Assembly (NCBI GenBank): GCA_963682025.1 | Contig: OY821518.1 | Span: forward strand, 236,446,152-236,510,151 | Direction of reading: 5' to 3' | Source: Cordilura impudica | Taxonomy: Eukaryota; Arthropoda; Insecta; Diptera; Scathophagidae | Length of the DNA: 64,000 nt | In this document: piece by piece, positions 44,670-55,559 of the stretch | How positions within the stretch are numbered: the first letter of the stretch is position 1 | How the letters are laid out: each line of letters opens with the position of its first letter | Translations under genes and position numbers: made by a program | Notes under the pieces: generated by a model | The model's database searches: none | What the model was told of the DNA's origin: nothing | Seen by the model: the letters and a program-made list of their open reading frames with translations, nothing else

Positions 44670-46890
44670 CTAAATGTGGTGCTTGTAATAGGGATATAAT
44701 TTCTTCTGGTATGGTTTTTTTTTTTTGATTGTATTTGATCGTTCTTTTAAATAGGTACTGGACAGCAATGGATCAGAACTATCGATGGATCTATTAAAAA
44801 CGTCTATAATATTGTCTAATCGACTGCGTTTTCTTGCATGGCCTCTTCTATCGCTCTTGTACAATTTATTTCGGGATTCAGATGCATGCTCTCCAAGGCA
44901 GCCTACAGGAACTAAACAAGTATCTATTATTTGGTGCCCATGTACTAAGACTTTGTGAACAGTGGGAGACATGGGGTATCAAGGATACTTTTTCTGATAT
45001 GCCACAAAAACTTTAGCACAGAATGCTTTAAACTTTTCCGAGTTTATATCGTACTCGCAGTTAATTGTTGTTAAAATGGTATGAAAACTTTGTAGAATAT
45101 CATAATCAAAATTAAGAATTGATGACAGTAAAGCTGCATTGGAAAATGCTTTTCTCGCTGTGTTGCCATCATTGGAGTTTCCACTGCCATTTGAAAGAGG
45201 CTTGTCCACATTTAGGCCCATGTCTTTCATCATTTTTAATTGTAACAGTCTTTTTCGTGCTTTTAGTTTAAGCTTATCGCAATCCTTGACATGCCACTTC
45301 TTAAGTTTAATTCTATATGAGATTTTTAAAACAAACTCGAAAAAGCGGATCCAAGCGTGTAAAGGACTGATTCCATATTGAAGAGTGTGCGCCTTAGCCA
45401 TGAAAACCTTCGAGTTTATATCTTTAATGTCGAACAATTGTTTTGGCTTCGCTTCACAGGTAGGGCAAGACTGACAAGAGTTGGTTCCTGACAATATGTT
45501 TAAGACTTTCCCATCTATTAGTGTCATGTGTCCAGTATATTCGACATATATATATTTTTCTTAAAATTTATACAAATATATTTGCATGTTGCAAATCTGT
45601 GCATCCAAGTTTTCCTTTTCAGCTAATATGAGGGCGGTAGTTTCCTTAATGAATTCAATCTTCAATGGCCGGCAAAATCTAACAGATTGCGGAGCCCTAT
45701 TGATTTGTTGCGTCTCATTTATCAATTTCAATGGGACAATTGTAGTAACGAACAGTGAACTGTCAATTGAAGGACTATTGTGGACCTGGAAACGCTGTTT
45801 GTACAAACTCTGGCCGGACGAACCATCATATCCATAGCTGAAGAATAACTTGCAATGTACCACGTTGGGAAGTGTTTCTAGGACCTCGTGTTGCATTTCG
45901 AGAATGCGGGAGGACGTATGATCCAAAAGATTTTGTAATGATACATGTGCCTTATTTTCAAAATATTCAATTCCTTTTGGCCTGAGTTTTAATTTAGAAT
46001 TAAGTACGGCCGGATATGCCGGGTATATATCACATCCGTGAATTTTTGCATTTCGCTGTATATTTATATACTGACTTTTTGTGAATCCATTTTCCAATAA
46101 AAATGCAAGCGCACTGCCAGCTGACATTTGTTTGGGCTCATCCGCAAAAAGCTTCTTTTTTATTTCAATAATACTCTCACAACTCCCAGCTGCTTTCAAA
46201 ACAACAGCTAAATCTTTTTCATTTGATTTTTTAGCTGAAACTGTGGCAGCATGTATGAGTAAGGGAGATAAGTTGTTATTCTCCTCTGAAAGTTTCGTGG
46301 CTAATTTTCTTTTCAGGCGAGGTCCAGCGCTTTCGTAATCACATTTTGGGCGACCCACTTTATTTACTAACGCATAATGACCAAGCCATTTTGAATGCTT
46401 TTCCTTAAATCTTTCCAGAGTTGAATTACACTTCGGCAAGTGTTTTTTTTATATAATTGATCAAGGCTTTCACTTTTTCATTTATTAACTTAGTGTTCTC
46501 GTTATTTAAATGTTTTTGTGGGATACTTGCCAATATGTGCTGTTGTATGGCGTCTCTTGAGCGATTATTGTTGCTCCAAATGTCAACCAGCTCAGAACGA
46601 CTAAACACATATTGTACTAGAAAAATTTGATTTTTTCAAAAACGTGTGGATTCGGACAAAAAGGATTATTTTCTTATTAATTTGCACACTTTGGTTAATA
46701 ACTTCTCACCTACAACTTTTTGCAACGCTTTGCCATGCAAAAATACTGATCCACGAAACACAACTACACTTGTTAAACTCATTCTAAAAAGACACATATA
46801 CAAAACACGGTACAATAGGACAAAAACACATAACAACGATACAAGCATTGGTAAACTATAGTTTTACATACCTGGACAATCGTTTTCCAT
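44670..46890 (-). pseudogene. Transib (RAG1-like) transposase T1, nearly complete
   Basis: Proposed exon 1 is ATG 46890-46872 (M-E-N-D-C-P) with donor GTATGT. The intron is 46871-46617 with acceptor TTTTTCTAG, and exon 2 runs to 44670, ~655 residues in total. A run of A shifts the frame near 46440. In-frame TAA (about 45561) and TGA (about 44979, probably from TGG in Y-P-W-Y-P-M) are the only other lesions. Motifs are Y-G-Y-D-G-S-S-G-Q (D at 45825-45827), S-N-D-G-N-T-A-R (D at 45168-45170) and E-H-A-S-E-S-R-N-K (E near 44878). These align with C-D-G-M-G, D-I-G-N-A-A and G-N-E-S-G-N-K, which carry the DDE triad of RAG1. L-I-D-G-K-V-L-N and C-x2-C zinc-ligand motifs are also present. The protein would excise and insert the element in the nucleus. 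Confidence 0.85.
46617..46871 (-). other. Probable intron of T1 transposase (255 nt)
   Basis: GTATGT donor and TTTTTCTAG acceptor join CCA-G to TA-CAA-TAT-GTG in frame, extending the protein upstream to an ATG. No transcript data are available. Confidence 0.55.
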
Positions 46891-47812
46891 ATTTATCCTT
46901 TTCACCTTTGTGTAAACTTTCGCCAGAACAATCAATCAAAGTTGCAAAATTTTTCACGCCAATTTCACACAAAACGTGTTGTACATAATCAGCTGACTTT
47001 AACAGCGCACAAACAGAACAGTATTGCTCCACATGTTTAAGTTAAATATTTTTTTTTATCTAACTGGGGTGTTTAAAACTTAAAAATCAACAAAATTTTA
47101 AAATACTTAACAAAAAAAAATTGACTTTATGCCAAAAAAAAACGGGAAAAAACCACATTTGACGAGAAGGCGGTCAAAAATCTATAACTTTTGATTGGAT
47201 TGGAATTTTGATGTGCGGTTTTTTTTTGTTTGATAGGTGAGACTTTAGCCTTTAAGTTTTGCTATAAAACGTAATTCTTGACCGAAAATAAAAAAAAGTT
47301 ACGGAGGGTTTAAAATACATTTTCATTTGTAGTTGAATTTTAGTACAAAAGTGAAGTGTTAAAAGGTAAAAAAAGGTTTTTTTACTATAATGTCAGTTAA
47401 TTTTACAACTAATACTTTTTAACAATTTTTTAAGTTAATTTTTTCAGAAAATGCCAAACTTTGGCCCCCGTAAACTTTTTAGTCCTAATGTGCACAAGGG
47501 CCAAAGGTTGTTTTTTTTTTTTTTTTGAAAGATCCCGAGTTAAAATATAATTTATTAAGCAGCGAACGTAAAAGTTACCTTATATTGGTTCAAGATAGAG
47601 AAGTTTCAATGAAAAACTCGTATGTTTTTGCTTTAGTTAAATTTTTTTTTATTGTCTTTTTAAATATTTCTATATCAATTTTTATGGTAAATTTATGAAA
47701 TATAACAATTTTTATTGTAAATTAACAAAATATATAAATTTTTAAATCAAGAAAATTTTTTAACTATATAAAAAAAGTGTAACTTATTAGTGTAATGAAA
47801 AAGTACTTTAAG

Positions 47813-49874
47813 TCAACCAATTTTACTAAAAATTTCTTCTAAATAGCCTTGATTTTCATCTTCTAGAAGTTGTTTAGCTTCTTCGTCTAATTCAATAGAG
47901 GTAGTTTTCCATTTTTGACGAATGTTGGACATATAAAGATCTGAAGTGCACAACAAAATAGTGATAAGGTCTTCATTACTACAACATCTGGACATTTTCC
48001 TTGTGTTGTGCTCGCGAAGGAATCTGTAGTCTTTGTTCCTTTTTTCTTGCACTTCTTCAGATAGATCTCCTATTGGTAGCATATTGTTTTGAATTATTTG
48101 TTCCCCATGGTGCAAAATTTTATGAACTGTGGATGGCATATATCTCCAAGAGTATTTTTCATTATAAAGTATAGCTGTTTTATTGGCGTACTCTCCAAAT
48201 TTTTTTGCATTTATCTTTCTGCTGCATGCTAGAACTTGTAATATGATTTTGAATCGTCTTATTAATTCATGATCTACACCTGTGATAGATGCTGCAGTTT
48301 CCGGATCGGAAAAAAATCTCCTTGCAGTATTACCATCATTTGTGTTTCCTTCCCCCTTGTTTTGGTTGGTCGATTACGAGGCCTAGCTGTAGAAATTTTT
48401 GTTGAATTTGTTTTTTTTTTTTTGCTTTCTTTTTTCTTCATTTTCTTTGTTTTTTCTCACTGTTTCGCCTAACGGACCAAATTCCAAATCATAACCCAAT
48501 TTGAGAATATGCTCCATGAAACGTATTCTAGCATGAAGAGGGGACATTCCAAATTCGTAGGCTTCCTTAAAACTATCGTCTTCTGGTGGGGCGTTGGATT
48601 AATTGACTTGATGTCTTTTGGCATATAATGCAGCTTGACGTTGACTTTGTTCCAGTTAAAGCTTGTGCAACTTTTCCATCAATCATTGTGCGACACATTT
48701 TAAAATGTACTTCAATGTCTTGGTCATCAAATTTAAATATTACTGGTTGAAGTTCCTTAATTTGATCTTTTATTTTTTGAACTTCTTCAGTTATGACATC
48801 TTTGGTTTCCTTTTTGAATGCAAATTTTATTGGTCTGCAATACTTTGTTGAAGAAGGAATTTCATTTTTCCATATATCAATTTCTGTTGCTCTACTAGTT
48901 GACGGCTCTAAGACGCTATACCTTTTTGTTAAGCGCAATGGTACGAAAGATACCATAAATAAATTAGCATCTGATGAATTTTCGGCATTAAATTGCTTGT
49001 ATTGTTTCTGACCAGAGGATCCATCACATCCCCATTTAGAAATTAAAGTAATGCTGCCATTACCAATTTTTTTTTAAATGATCAGTATCAAGCGTATTTA
49101 GCAATCGTTCTGCAGTATGTTCAAGGAAATCTTGCAATTTTATTTCTGCTGATGTTGAAGTGACACTAATAGCAGATTGTGAAGGTAAGCATTCTTTTTT
49201 GGCAGTAACTAAATCTCGATACTCTGGAAAAATCCCACAATTCTTTTCATTGGTTCGCTTCCGCAATTCCTTATATTGATTTTTGGTCAATTTCAAATCC
49301 AAAAATAGGGCGAACGCTTCTTCCGGTGTAATTTTCTTATCATCAATTGGTGTAGGAAGGCTCCCTTCGACTATTTCTTCAATTATTTCAATTTAATTTT
49401 TTTATTTTGGGTTGGTTGAATTTGGTGCAAAAATGAATCCTTAATAATTCTTTGAGAAATTTCTTCATTGATATTCTCCAGCTTGCGCCTTCGAGATCTT
49501 TCACTACATCCGTCAATTGGTTTTTTCCACTTTCGTTGGCAGTTGTAGATGCACTTTCAAAAATAAGTTCCTTTATTAACCAGTCTTGCTAACGTTTGTA
49601 CATCTTTGCCTTGCTATGAGAGCATTCAATGTCTTTTCAAATTCGATGCAAAATTAGTAATTTTTCCTTTGTGCATTTCAATGTCTTCTAGGTTACAATT
49701 CTTAAAAAAGTCGTTGCTCACTATGTGCAAAATTACATCGTCTACATCATTTCGTTGAAAATAAATATCTGCCAGATCTCTGTAACAGTACTTAGCCATT
49801 GCACAAATTGTAATGAATAATAATTGTGGAAACATTATTATAAATACTCTTTCTTGCAAAATAAAAATTTTCAT
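47813..49874 (-). pseudogene. Transib (RAG1-like) transposase T2b, multiply frameshifted
   Basis: Pieces on the minus strand: A-K-Y-C-Y-R-D-L-A-D-I-Y near 49800; a broken region 49620-49310; K-L-Q-D-F-L-E-H-T-A-E-R-L-L (49302-49060); then S-K-W-G-C-D-G-S-S-G-Q-K-Q-Y-K-Q (first D, near 49035). Next are Y-C-R-P-I-K-F-A-F-K-K-E-T and T-M-I-D-G-K-V (48956-48573). After a shift, F-G-M-S-P-L-H-A-R-I-R-F appears near 48540. T-N-D-G-N-T-A-R-R-F-F (second D at 48335-48337) opens a frame running without ATG to L-S-E-E-V-Q-E-K-R-N-K (Glu near 48044) and stop 47813. All three catalytic residues survive. It is the same family as T2a at 13987 and clearly distinct from T1. Confidence 0.83.
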
Positions 49875-49875
49875 T

Positions 49876-50262
49876 TTTTATTACCACTTTTAGAAGCATA
49901 TAAAACCACACCCTTACCCCTTTTAAAAGGTGAAGCATACCTGCTCATATCTTAAAGGGCTATGTCGCAATAGTTTTTTTTACCATTTACAAATTTTTAT
50001 CTTTTGTTACCACTTTTAGAAGCATAAAAATCCCATACCCTAACCCCTTTTAAAAGGTGAAGCATACCTGCTCATACCTTAAAGGGCTATGTCGCAATAG
50101 TTTTTTTTTTACCATTTACAAATTTTTATCTTTTATTATCACTTTTAGAAGCATAAAAAACCACACCCTTACCCCTTTTAAAAGGTGAAGCATACCTGCT
50201 CATATCTTAAAGGGCTATGTCGCAATAGTTTTTTTTTTACCATTTACCTGTTATTTAAATTG
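49876..50262 (+). repeat. Three ~127-bp tandem repeats in T2b
   Basis: Copies anchored by 'tgaagcatacctgctcat' at 49931, 50059 and 50186. Each includes 'ttttaaaaggtgaagc', 'aaagggctatgtcgcaatag' and 'accatttac'. They lie upstream of the transposase gene, where promoter or transposase-binding repeats could sit. Confidence 0.88.
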
Positions 50263-50448
50263 TTTCCCATTTTGTCAGGTATTTAAACTATATAACTCTA
50301 ATTCAGACTATTAATGTTTTTGAAAGATACCTATGTAAATGTACCTGTAACAATTAAGCGCATTATTTCTCAACCCTTTTTTATAAGTATATAATAACTC
50401 CTGACAACTCTACCGACACGAAAAAACACCGCGATGCACCGGTACGAC
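50263..50448. other. T2b 5' flank
   Basis: Transib interior with no further feature seen. Confidence 0.5.
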
Positions 50449-50630
50449 CAACTTTTGTATTCATAACACTCAGACGGACGGACGGATATCGTTTAATCGA
50501 CTCAGAAAGTGTTTTTGAGTCGATCCGTATAATAAAAGATGGATAAAGGTCCAATATTTTTGGCAGTTACAAACATCACCTCAAACTTAATATATCCTAA
50601 CCACATAGTGGACAACTTTTGTATTCATAA
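50449..50630 (+). mobile_element. HINE B 3' fragment between 18-bp direct repeats
   Basis: 50470-50612 matches the last third of a B element: GACGG tract, 'aatcgactcagaaagtg', 'ataataaaagatgg', 'ccacatagtgg'. It is bounded by exact 18-bp repeats CAACTTTTGTATTCATAA at 50449-50466 and 50613-50630. HINEs do not normally duplicate their target. Confidence 0.75.
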
Positions 50631-51166
50631 ATTTTGCAGAAAATATCTAACCTTGGGTCAGAAAAATTGTTCTGGTGCACACGGGCGGAAACTGGTGGGT
50701 GTATAATGGGGTATAGGAGTATAGGGGAGGGTTCGAACTATAGAAGAGTGCAAGATTTTTTCTGACTTCTTTTGACTGGCAGGAGTTATGCTCTATTAAG
50801 TAGGAGATTTTCGGAAAATTTGGACCTTTTTTAATTTCGGAATGACTCAGTGATTTTGCATTTTTAACATTAATAGTATGGAAGCCATAAAATTATACAA
50901 AATTTATTTCACTTCAAAATCTTTTAAATCAAAAAAGTTACTGTCATTCAAAAATAAAAATTTACAAAGAAATTTTTAATTTTAGCAAAATACTGAGAAA
51001 GCCCATTTTCGAAGACCCTGTTCGCTGTGATATAGTTTAGATAGAGTCGCAATTTTTTGGCTCCCAAGGTTTACTAGTATTTACTTTCAAATGAATAACA
51101 TAATTTTAAAATCGGTAACGAAAAAAAATGATTTTTGGCCGCCTTCTCAAAATATGGTCCACTGTG
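50631..51166. other. Right end of composite Transib (T2 end)
   Basis: Non-coding; it ends with the inverse of CACAGTGGACCATATTTTG..GAAGGCGGCC, matching the T2a start at 13027-13060 for about 38 bases. Nothing else is recognised. Confidence 0.75.
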
Positions 51167-51171
51167 GGCCG
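51167..51171 (+). repeat. Transib target duplication, right copy
   Basis: GGCCG, identical to 44287-44291. Confidence 0.85.
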
Positions 51172-51289
51172 TCTGTCAGTTCACGTAAATCTGGTACGCA
51201 ATTATACAAATAGATATTCAGATGAAATTTCGTATATACGCTGTTATCGGGTAAATTTTTAAGTCTGTGTAGGGTGAAAGTTTGTATAC
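51172..51289 (-). mobile_element. HINE B-like fragment, right of the Transib insertion
   Basis: 'tctgtcagttcacgtaaatctgg..gatgaaatttcgtatatacgctgttatcgg' continues the element interrupted at 44291. It is highly diverged. Confidence 0.5.
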
Positions 51290-51962
51290 CCAATAACAGG
51301 GTATAATGACTTTATGCTGATGTTTGTAACTACCAATAATATTTGACCTAGATTCATCTTTTATTATACGGATCAAATCGGAATCACTTTATGAGTCCGT
51401 CCGTCTGTGTGTCAATGTAAACCTTTTAATCAAACTACAGGTCGCAAATATGAATATATTTTGATGAAATTTGGTGTATAAGCTTCTATCATCCATAGGA
51501 TGAATACTATTGAAATTGGTGAAAATGGGTTCATGGTCAGACCTAGTCACACCACAAATGACCCCTATTAGATCGATTTAAATTGCCATAATATCCAAAT
51601 TATCATATAGATCTCGGTCAAATTGGGTTTGTGTATGTTTGTTACATCCAGTAATCAATAGTCCAAAAATAGAATCTACAGGACAATTCTTAGTCAAAGG
51701 CCCCAAACGAAGCAGATTTCAGAACTTCACTTAAATCTAGCAAAAAACTAAAATATTGCAGAGAATCTTGTCAAATTTGGTTTGTAAACATTTTTGCAAA
51801 CAATAAGTGACCTTACCAAATATGGTCAGGATCGCTCAATTTTTCGACCTAGTCCCCATATAAATATAGCATCCGATATGAACCTTTCCATATCCGAAGG
51901 CAAAAAAAATTAATTATTTTTTCTATATATAATTAGTTGGATATCGTATAGTCTATATCCTT
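51290..51962 (-). mobile_element. HINE family B, diverged copy
   Basis: Order as in B copies: 'caataacagggtataatgactttatgctg', 'gagtccgtccgtctgtgtgtc', 'aggtcgcaaatatgaatat', 'ccccatataaatatagcatccg', 'atcgtatagtctat'. The terminal hairpin and the 5' palindrome are decayed. Confidence 0.75.
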
Positions 51963-52599
51963 AATTTAGATAAAAATATGTTAAAATTTGCTTATTTTTT
52001 AATATCAATATCTGGGTCAAATCGTCGTATTCGATATCGAAATTTTTCGATCGAAATTATTTTTTTATTTTCCAAAATAAAATACTAAGACTAATTTTAC
52101 TCTATCACAGCAAAAGAGTTATGGTCCATAGTTAATAGTAAAAGTGAAACGAGGTCTGACGATTGTCCGTCTTCTTTAAATAATAAACTAAAATATGGAA
52201 TTTCGATTAATTTTATATCGAATGCGACAATTGGCACCCTGGGTATTTTTAGCGAAGAATCATTTCAAATTTTTTTGAATTATCGTATGACTCAACTTCT
52301 AAGGTCACAACATATTCTTGTAGAGATAAAACTTCGGGTATTAAATGCCCAATGCGTTCAATAATGAATTGCATTGATGTTCTATGAAGTTCTTAGGGAA
52401 TTTATAGGTTTCTATTCTAGTTGGAGAAAAACAACGAAATGTTTCAGATAGTAATTAATTTTGTCATTGTTTTTATAAGAAGAAATTGTAATAGAAAATG
52501 CAAAAGGAATAGTAATTAACATCAAATTTAAGTGGTATTCGAATTTAAAGTTTCAGTAGCGGCAACAGTTTTAAAGCGGTAGCCGTACCCAACAATGGT
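51963..52599. other. Unassigned region with a dispersed-repeat piece
   Basis: 'ttttagcgaagaatcattt..aattatcgtatga' at about 52248-52290 is shared with 12942-12992, the sequence into which Transib T2a was inserted. Both therefore belong to an unnamed dispersed repeat. No gene is recognised. Confidence 0.55.
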
Positions 52600-52672
52600 T
52601 GAAATTTTGAGTTTAGGACGCAGGTGGAGAGTATCAAAGATTCGGCAGAGCCGAATTTAACACTCTTGTTCG
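52600..52672 (-). mobile_element. HINE family A, 5'-end fragment
   Basis: 'ggtggagagtatcaaagattcggcagagccgaatttaacactcttgtt' is the A-family outer end in reverse; the rest of the element is absent. Confidence 0.8.
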
Positions 52673-52897
52673 GATCTGTATTTGTTAGTTGTGTAAATTT
52701 TTGAATTCAAAATTTTTATATTTTTTAAATTGTGACTGTCTGACTCATTCTGACGGACAGAAATACTACGCAACAATATTTGTGACATCTGAAACTCATG
52801 GATTAATTCTTATCAATTGTCTGCGAAAAATCTATATATATAAAATTCATTTTCTGTTCGTTTGTTTGTTTATTTGTTTGTTTGTTTGTTTGTTTGA

Positions 52898-53587
52898 CCG
52901 CTATACAAATTTTTATTTTTCAACGGATTCCCTGAAATTTTGTACACACGATCTCTATACCCCAGGAAAGGTCGCCATATACTTTTTACCAGGCACGCCT
53001 ACTTTTACGCCCACTTTTTATGTAAATTTCCTTTTCTGTTTTATTCATATTTGTTCACTATACAAATTTTTATTTGTTAACGGATTTCTCTGAAATTCGG
53101 TACACACGATCCCTGTACTCCAGATAAGGACACCATATACGTATTATCGGCCACGCCTACTTTTACGCCCACTTTTTATATACAATTCATTTTCTGCTTT
53201 TTGGTATATTTGCTCGCTATACAAATTTTTATTTGTTAACGGATTTCTTTGAGATTCGGTGCACACGATCCCTGTACTCCAGCTAAGGTCATCATATGCT
53301 TCTTATCGACCACGCCTACTTTTACGACCACTTTTTATATACAATTCATTTTCTGCTTTTTGGTATATTTGTTCGCTATACAAATTTTTATTTGTTAACG
53401 ATTTCCTCTAAAATTTAGTACACACGATCTCTGTACCACAGGGAAAGTCACCATATGCTTTTTATCGGCCACGCCTACTTTTGCGACCACTTTTTTAATT
53501 TTTATGGGTTTCGCTCGAATTTACTGCACAATATTCTCAAATCCCAGGTAATGTAGTCATATACTTTTATCGGCCACTCCCACTTTT
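52898..53587 (+). repeat. ~159-bp tandem repeats in Helitron H3
   Basis: Four copies anchored by 'ctatacaaatttttatttgttaacgg' at about 52900, 53058, 53215 and 53376, and a fifth degenerate one from 53500. Each ends in 'ggccacgcctacttttacgcccactttttata'. A GTTT microsatellite (52858-52896) precedes them. Confidence 0.85.
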
Positions 53588-54352
53588 TATACCCTATACC
53601 ACTATGTGGTTTGGGTATAATGACTTTGTGCTGCTGTTTGTAACAACCAAAAATATTTGACCTAGACCCATCTTTAATTATACCGATCGAATCAGAATCA
53701 CTTTCTGAGTTGATTTAACAATGTCCGTCCGTCCGTCCGTCCGTCTGTGTGTCCATGAAAAGCTTGTAATCAAACTGCAGGTCGCAAATATAAATATATT
53801 TTGATGAAATTTGGTATATAAGCTTTTATCGGCCATGGGATGAACGCTATTGAAATTGGTGAGAATCGGTCCATGTTCAGACCTAGCCCCCATACAAATT
53901 ACCCATATGAAGTCGACACAAATTGCCATAAGATCCAAATTGTCATATAGATCTTACTCAAATTGGGTTTGTATGCGTTCATTACATCCACTAATGAGTA
54001 GTCCAAAAATGATCCCTTTGACCCCATATAGAGCTGCTTCCTTCACTTAAATCTATTAAAAAACAAAAATATTGCACTGATTCTTCTCAAATTTTGTTTG
54101 TACATATTTTTGCAAAATACAAGAGACTTTACCAAACATGATCAGGATCGGTCCATTTTTGGACCTAGTCCCTTTATAGATATAGCATCCGATATGAACT
54201 GCAGCCAAAAAAATTAATAAAAATCCCACTCAAATTTGGTTTTTGCTTATTTCCAATGTCCAGTTAGTTGGGCCTAAGAGATAGGGTCTCTAAACGCATG
54301 GTATAGGGTATCGTATAGTCGGTCTAGACCGACTATAATTTTCTTACTTGTT
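53588..54352 (-). mobile_element. HINE family B, copy 4
   Basis: Complete: ATACCCTATACCAC start, GTCC tract 53724-53747, 20-bp palindrome near 54317-54336, CTTACTTGTT end. A ~20-bp segment around 54043 is deleted relative to copy 5. Confidence 0.87.
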
Positions 54353-54396
54353 TTAATTTTCTATATACGCTTTTAGTGTTTGTTCATATTTTAATT

Positions 54397-55208
54397 ATAC
54401 CCTATACCACTATGTGGTTTGGGTATAATGACTTTGCTGCTGTTTGTAACAACCAAAAATATTTGACCCAGACCCATCTTTAATTATACCGATCGAATCA
54501 GAATCACTTTTTGAGTTGATTTAACGATGTCCGTCCGTCCGTCCGTCCGTCCGTCCGTCCGTCCGTCTGTGTGTCCATGTAAAGCTTGTAATCAAACTGC
54601 AGGTCGCAAATATGAATATATTTTGACGAAATTTGGAATTTGATTTTTTATCGACCATGGGATGAACGCTATTGAAATTGGTGAGAATCGGTCCATGTTC
54701 AGACCTAGCCCCCATAAAAATTACCCCTATGAAATCAACATATATTGCCATAAGATCCAAATTATCATACAAATCTTAGTCAAATTGGGTTTGTATGTAT
54801 ATATTACATCCATTAATTAGTAGTCCAAAAATGATCCCTATTGGACAACTCATAGGCATAGGCCCCATATAGAGCTGCTTCCCGATCTTCACTTAAATCT
54901 ATCAAAAAACAAAAATATTGCACTGATTCTTCTCAAATTTTGTTTGTATATATTTTTGTAAAATACAAGAGACTTTACCAAACATGGTCAGGATCGGTCC
55001 ATTTTTGGGCCTAGTTCCCATATAGATATAGCATCCGATATGAACTTTTTCATATCTGCAGCCGAAAAAATTAATAAAAATCCCACTCAAATTTGGTTTA
55101 TGCTTATTTTCTATATCCAGTTAGTTGGGCCTGAGAGATAGGGTCTCTAAACGCATGGTATAGGGTATCGTATAGTCGGTCTAGACCGACTATAATTTTC
55201 TTACTTGT
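54397..55208 (-). mobile_element. HINE family B, copy 5
   Basis: Complete and in the same orientation as copy 4, only 44 bp away. The GTCC tract at 54528-54570 is the longest among the copies (about ten units). Confidence 0.87.
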
Positions 55209-55559
55209 TTTTCAATAGACTTCCCAAAAATTTTTTACATAATTCTCTTTACTTACTACTCTTGAGTTTACACCATTATGAAATGAAGATTTTAAATCAA
55301 ACTATTACAAATTTTCCCGTCTTATCTTTTTTACTATATGAGTTGCAACACCCCAAAATTAGTGCAGATTTATTTCATAGGTTGACTACCGCTGCAGGAT
55401 TATTCCGATTATAAATATTTGCATCTCGCCTTTTTAAATACAATGGAAAATAAAATATTACATTTATTTCCATCTTGCCTTTTGGCTACATTGGAAAGCA
55501 ACCTATTACAAATTTATCCATTTCATCTTTTTCACTATATAAATGAGTTGTAAAGGTGG
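55209..55559 (+). other. Helitron H3 interior, non-coding
   Basis: Contains loosely repeated phrases ('tattacaaattt.tcc.tctt.tctttttcactata') near 55300 and 55500, but no coding region. Confidence 0.45.

Larger units (their letters stand above)
44292..51166 (-). mobile_element. Composite Transib (T1+T2b), 6.9 kb
   Basis: Starts CACAGTGG and ends CCACTGTG, with GGCCG duplicated on both flanks. It holds two different transposase genes on the minus strand. The T1 part begins CACAGTGGTTTTTTT; its inner end near 47120-47160 is the inverse of that start (TTTATGCCAAAA..AAAACCAC) but lacks the terminal heptamer. There it joins the T2b part, whose own CACAGTGGACC start is missing (compare T2a at 13027). 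The outer ends therefore come from two different Transibs. Confidence 0.82.

Noticed and set aside
49876..50262. Three regular repeats considered as a CRISPR-like array
   Set aside because: The units are 127 bp and repeat completely without unique spacers; this is eukaryotic transposon DNA.
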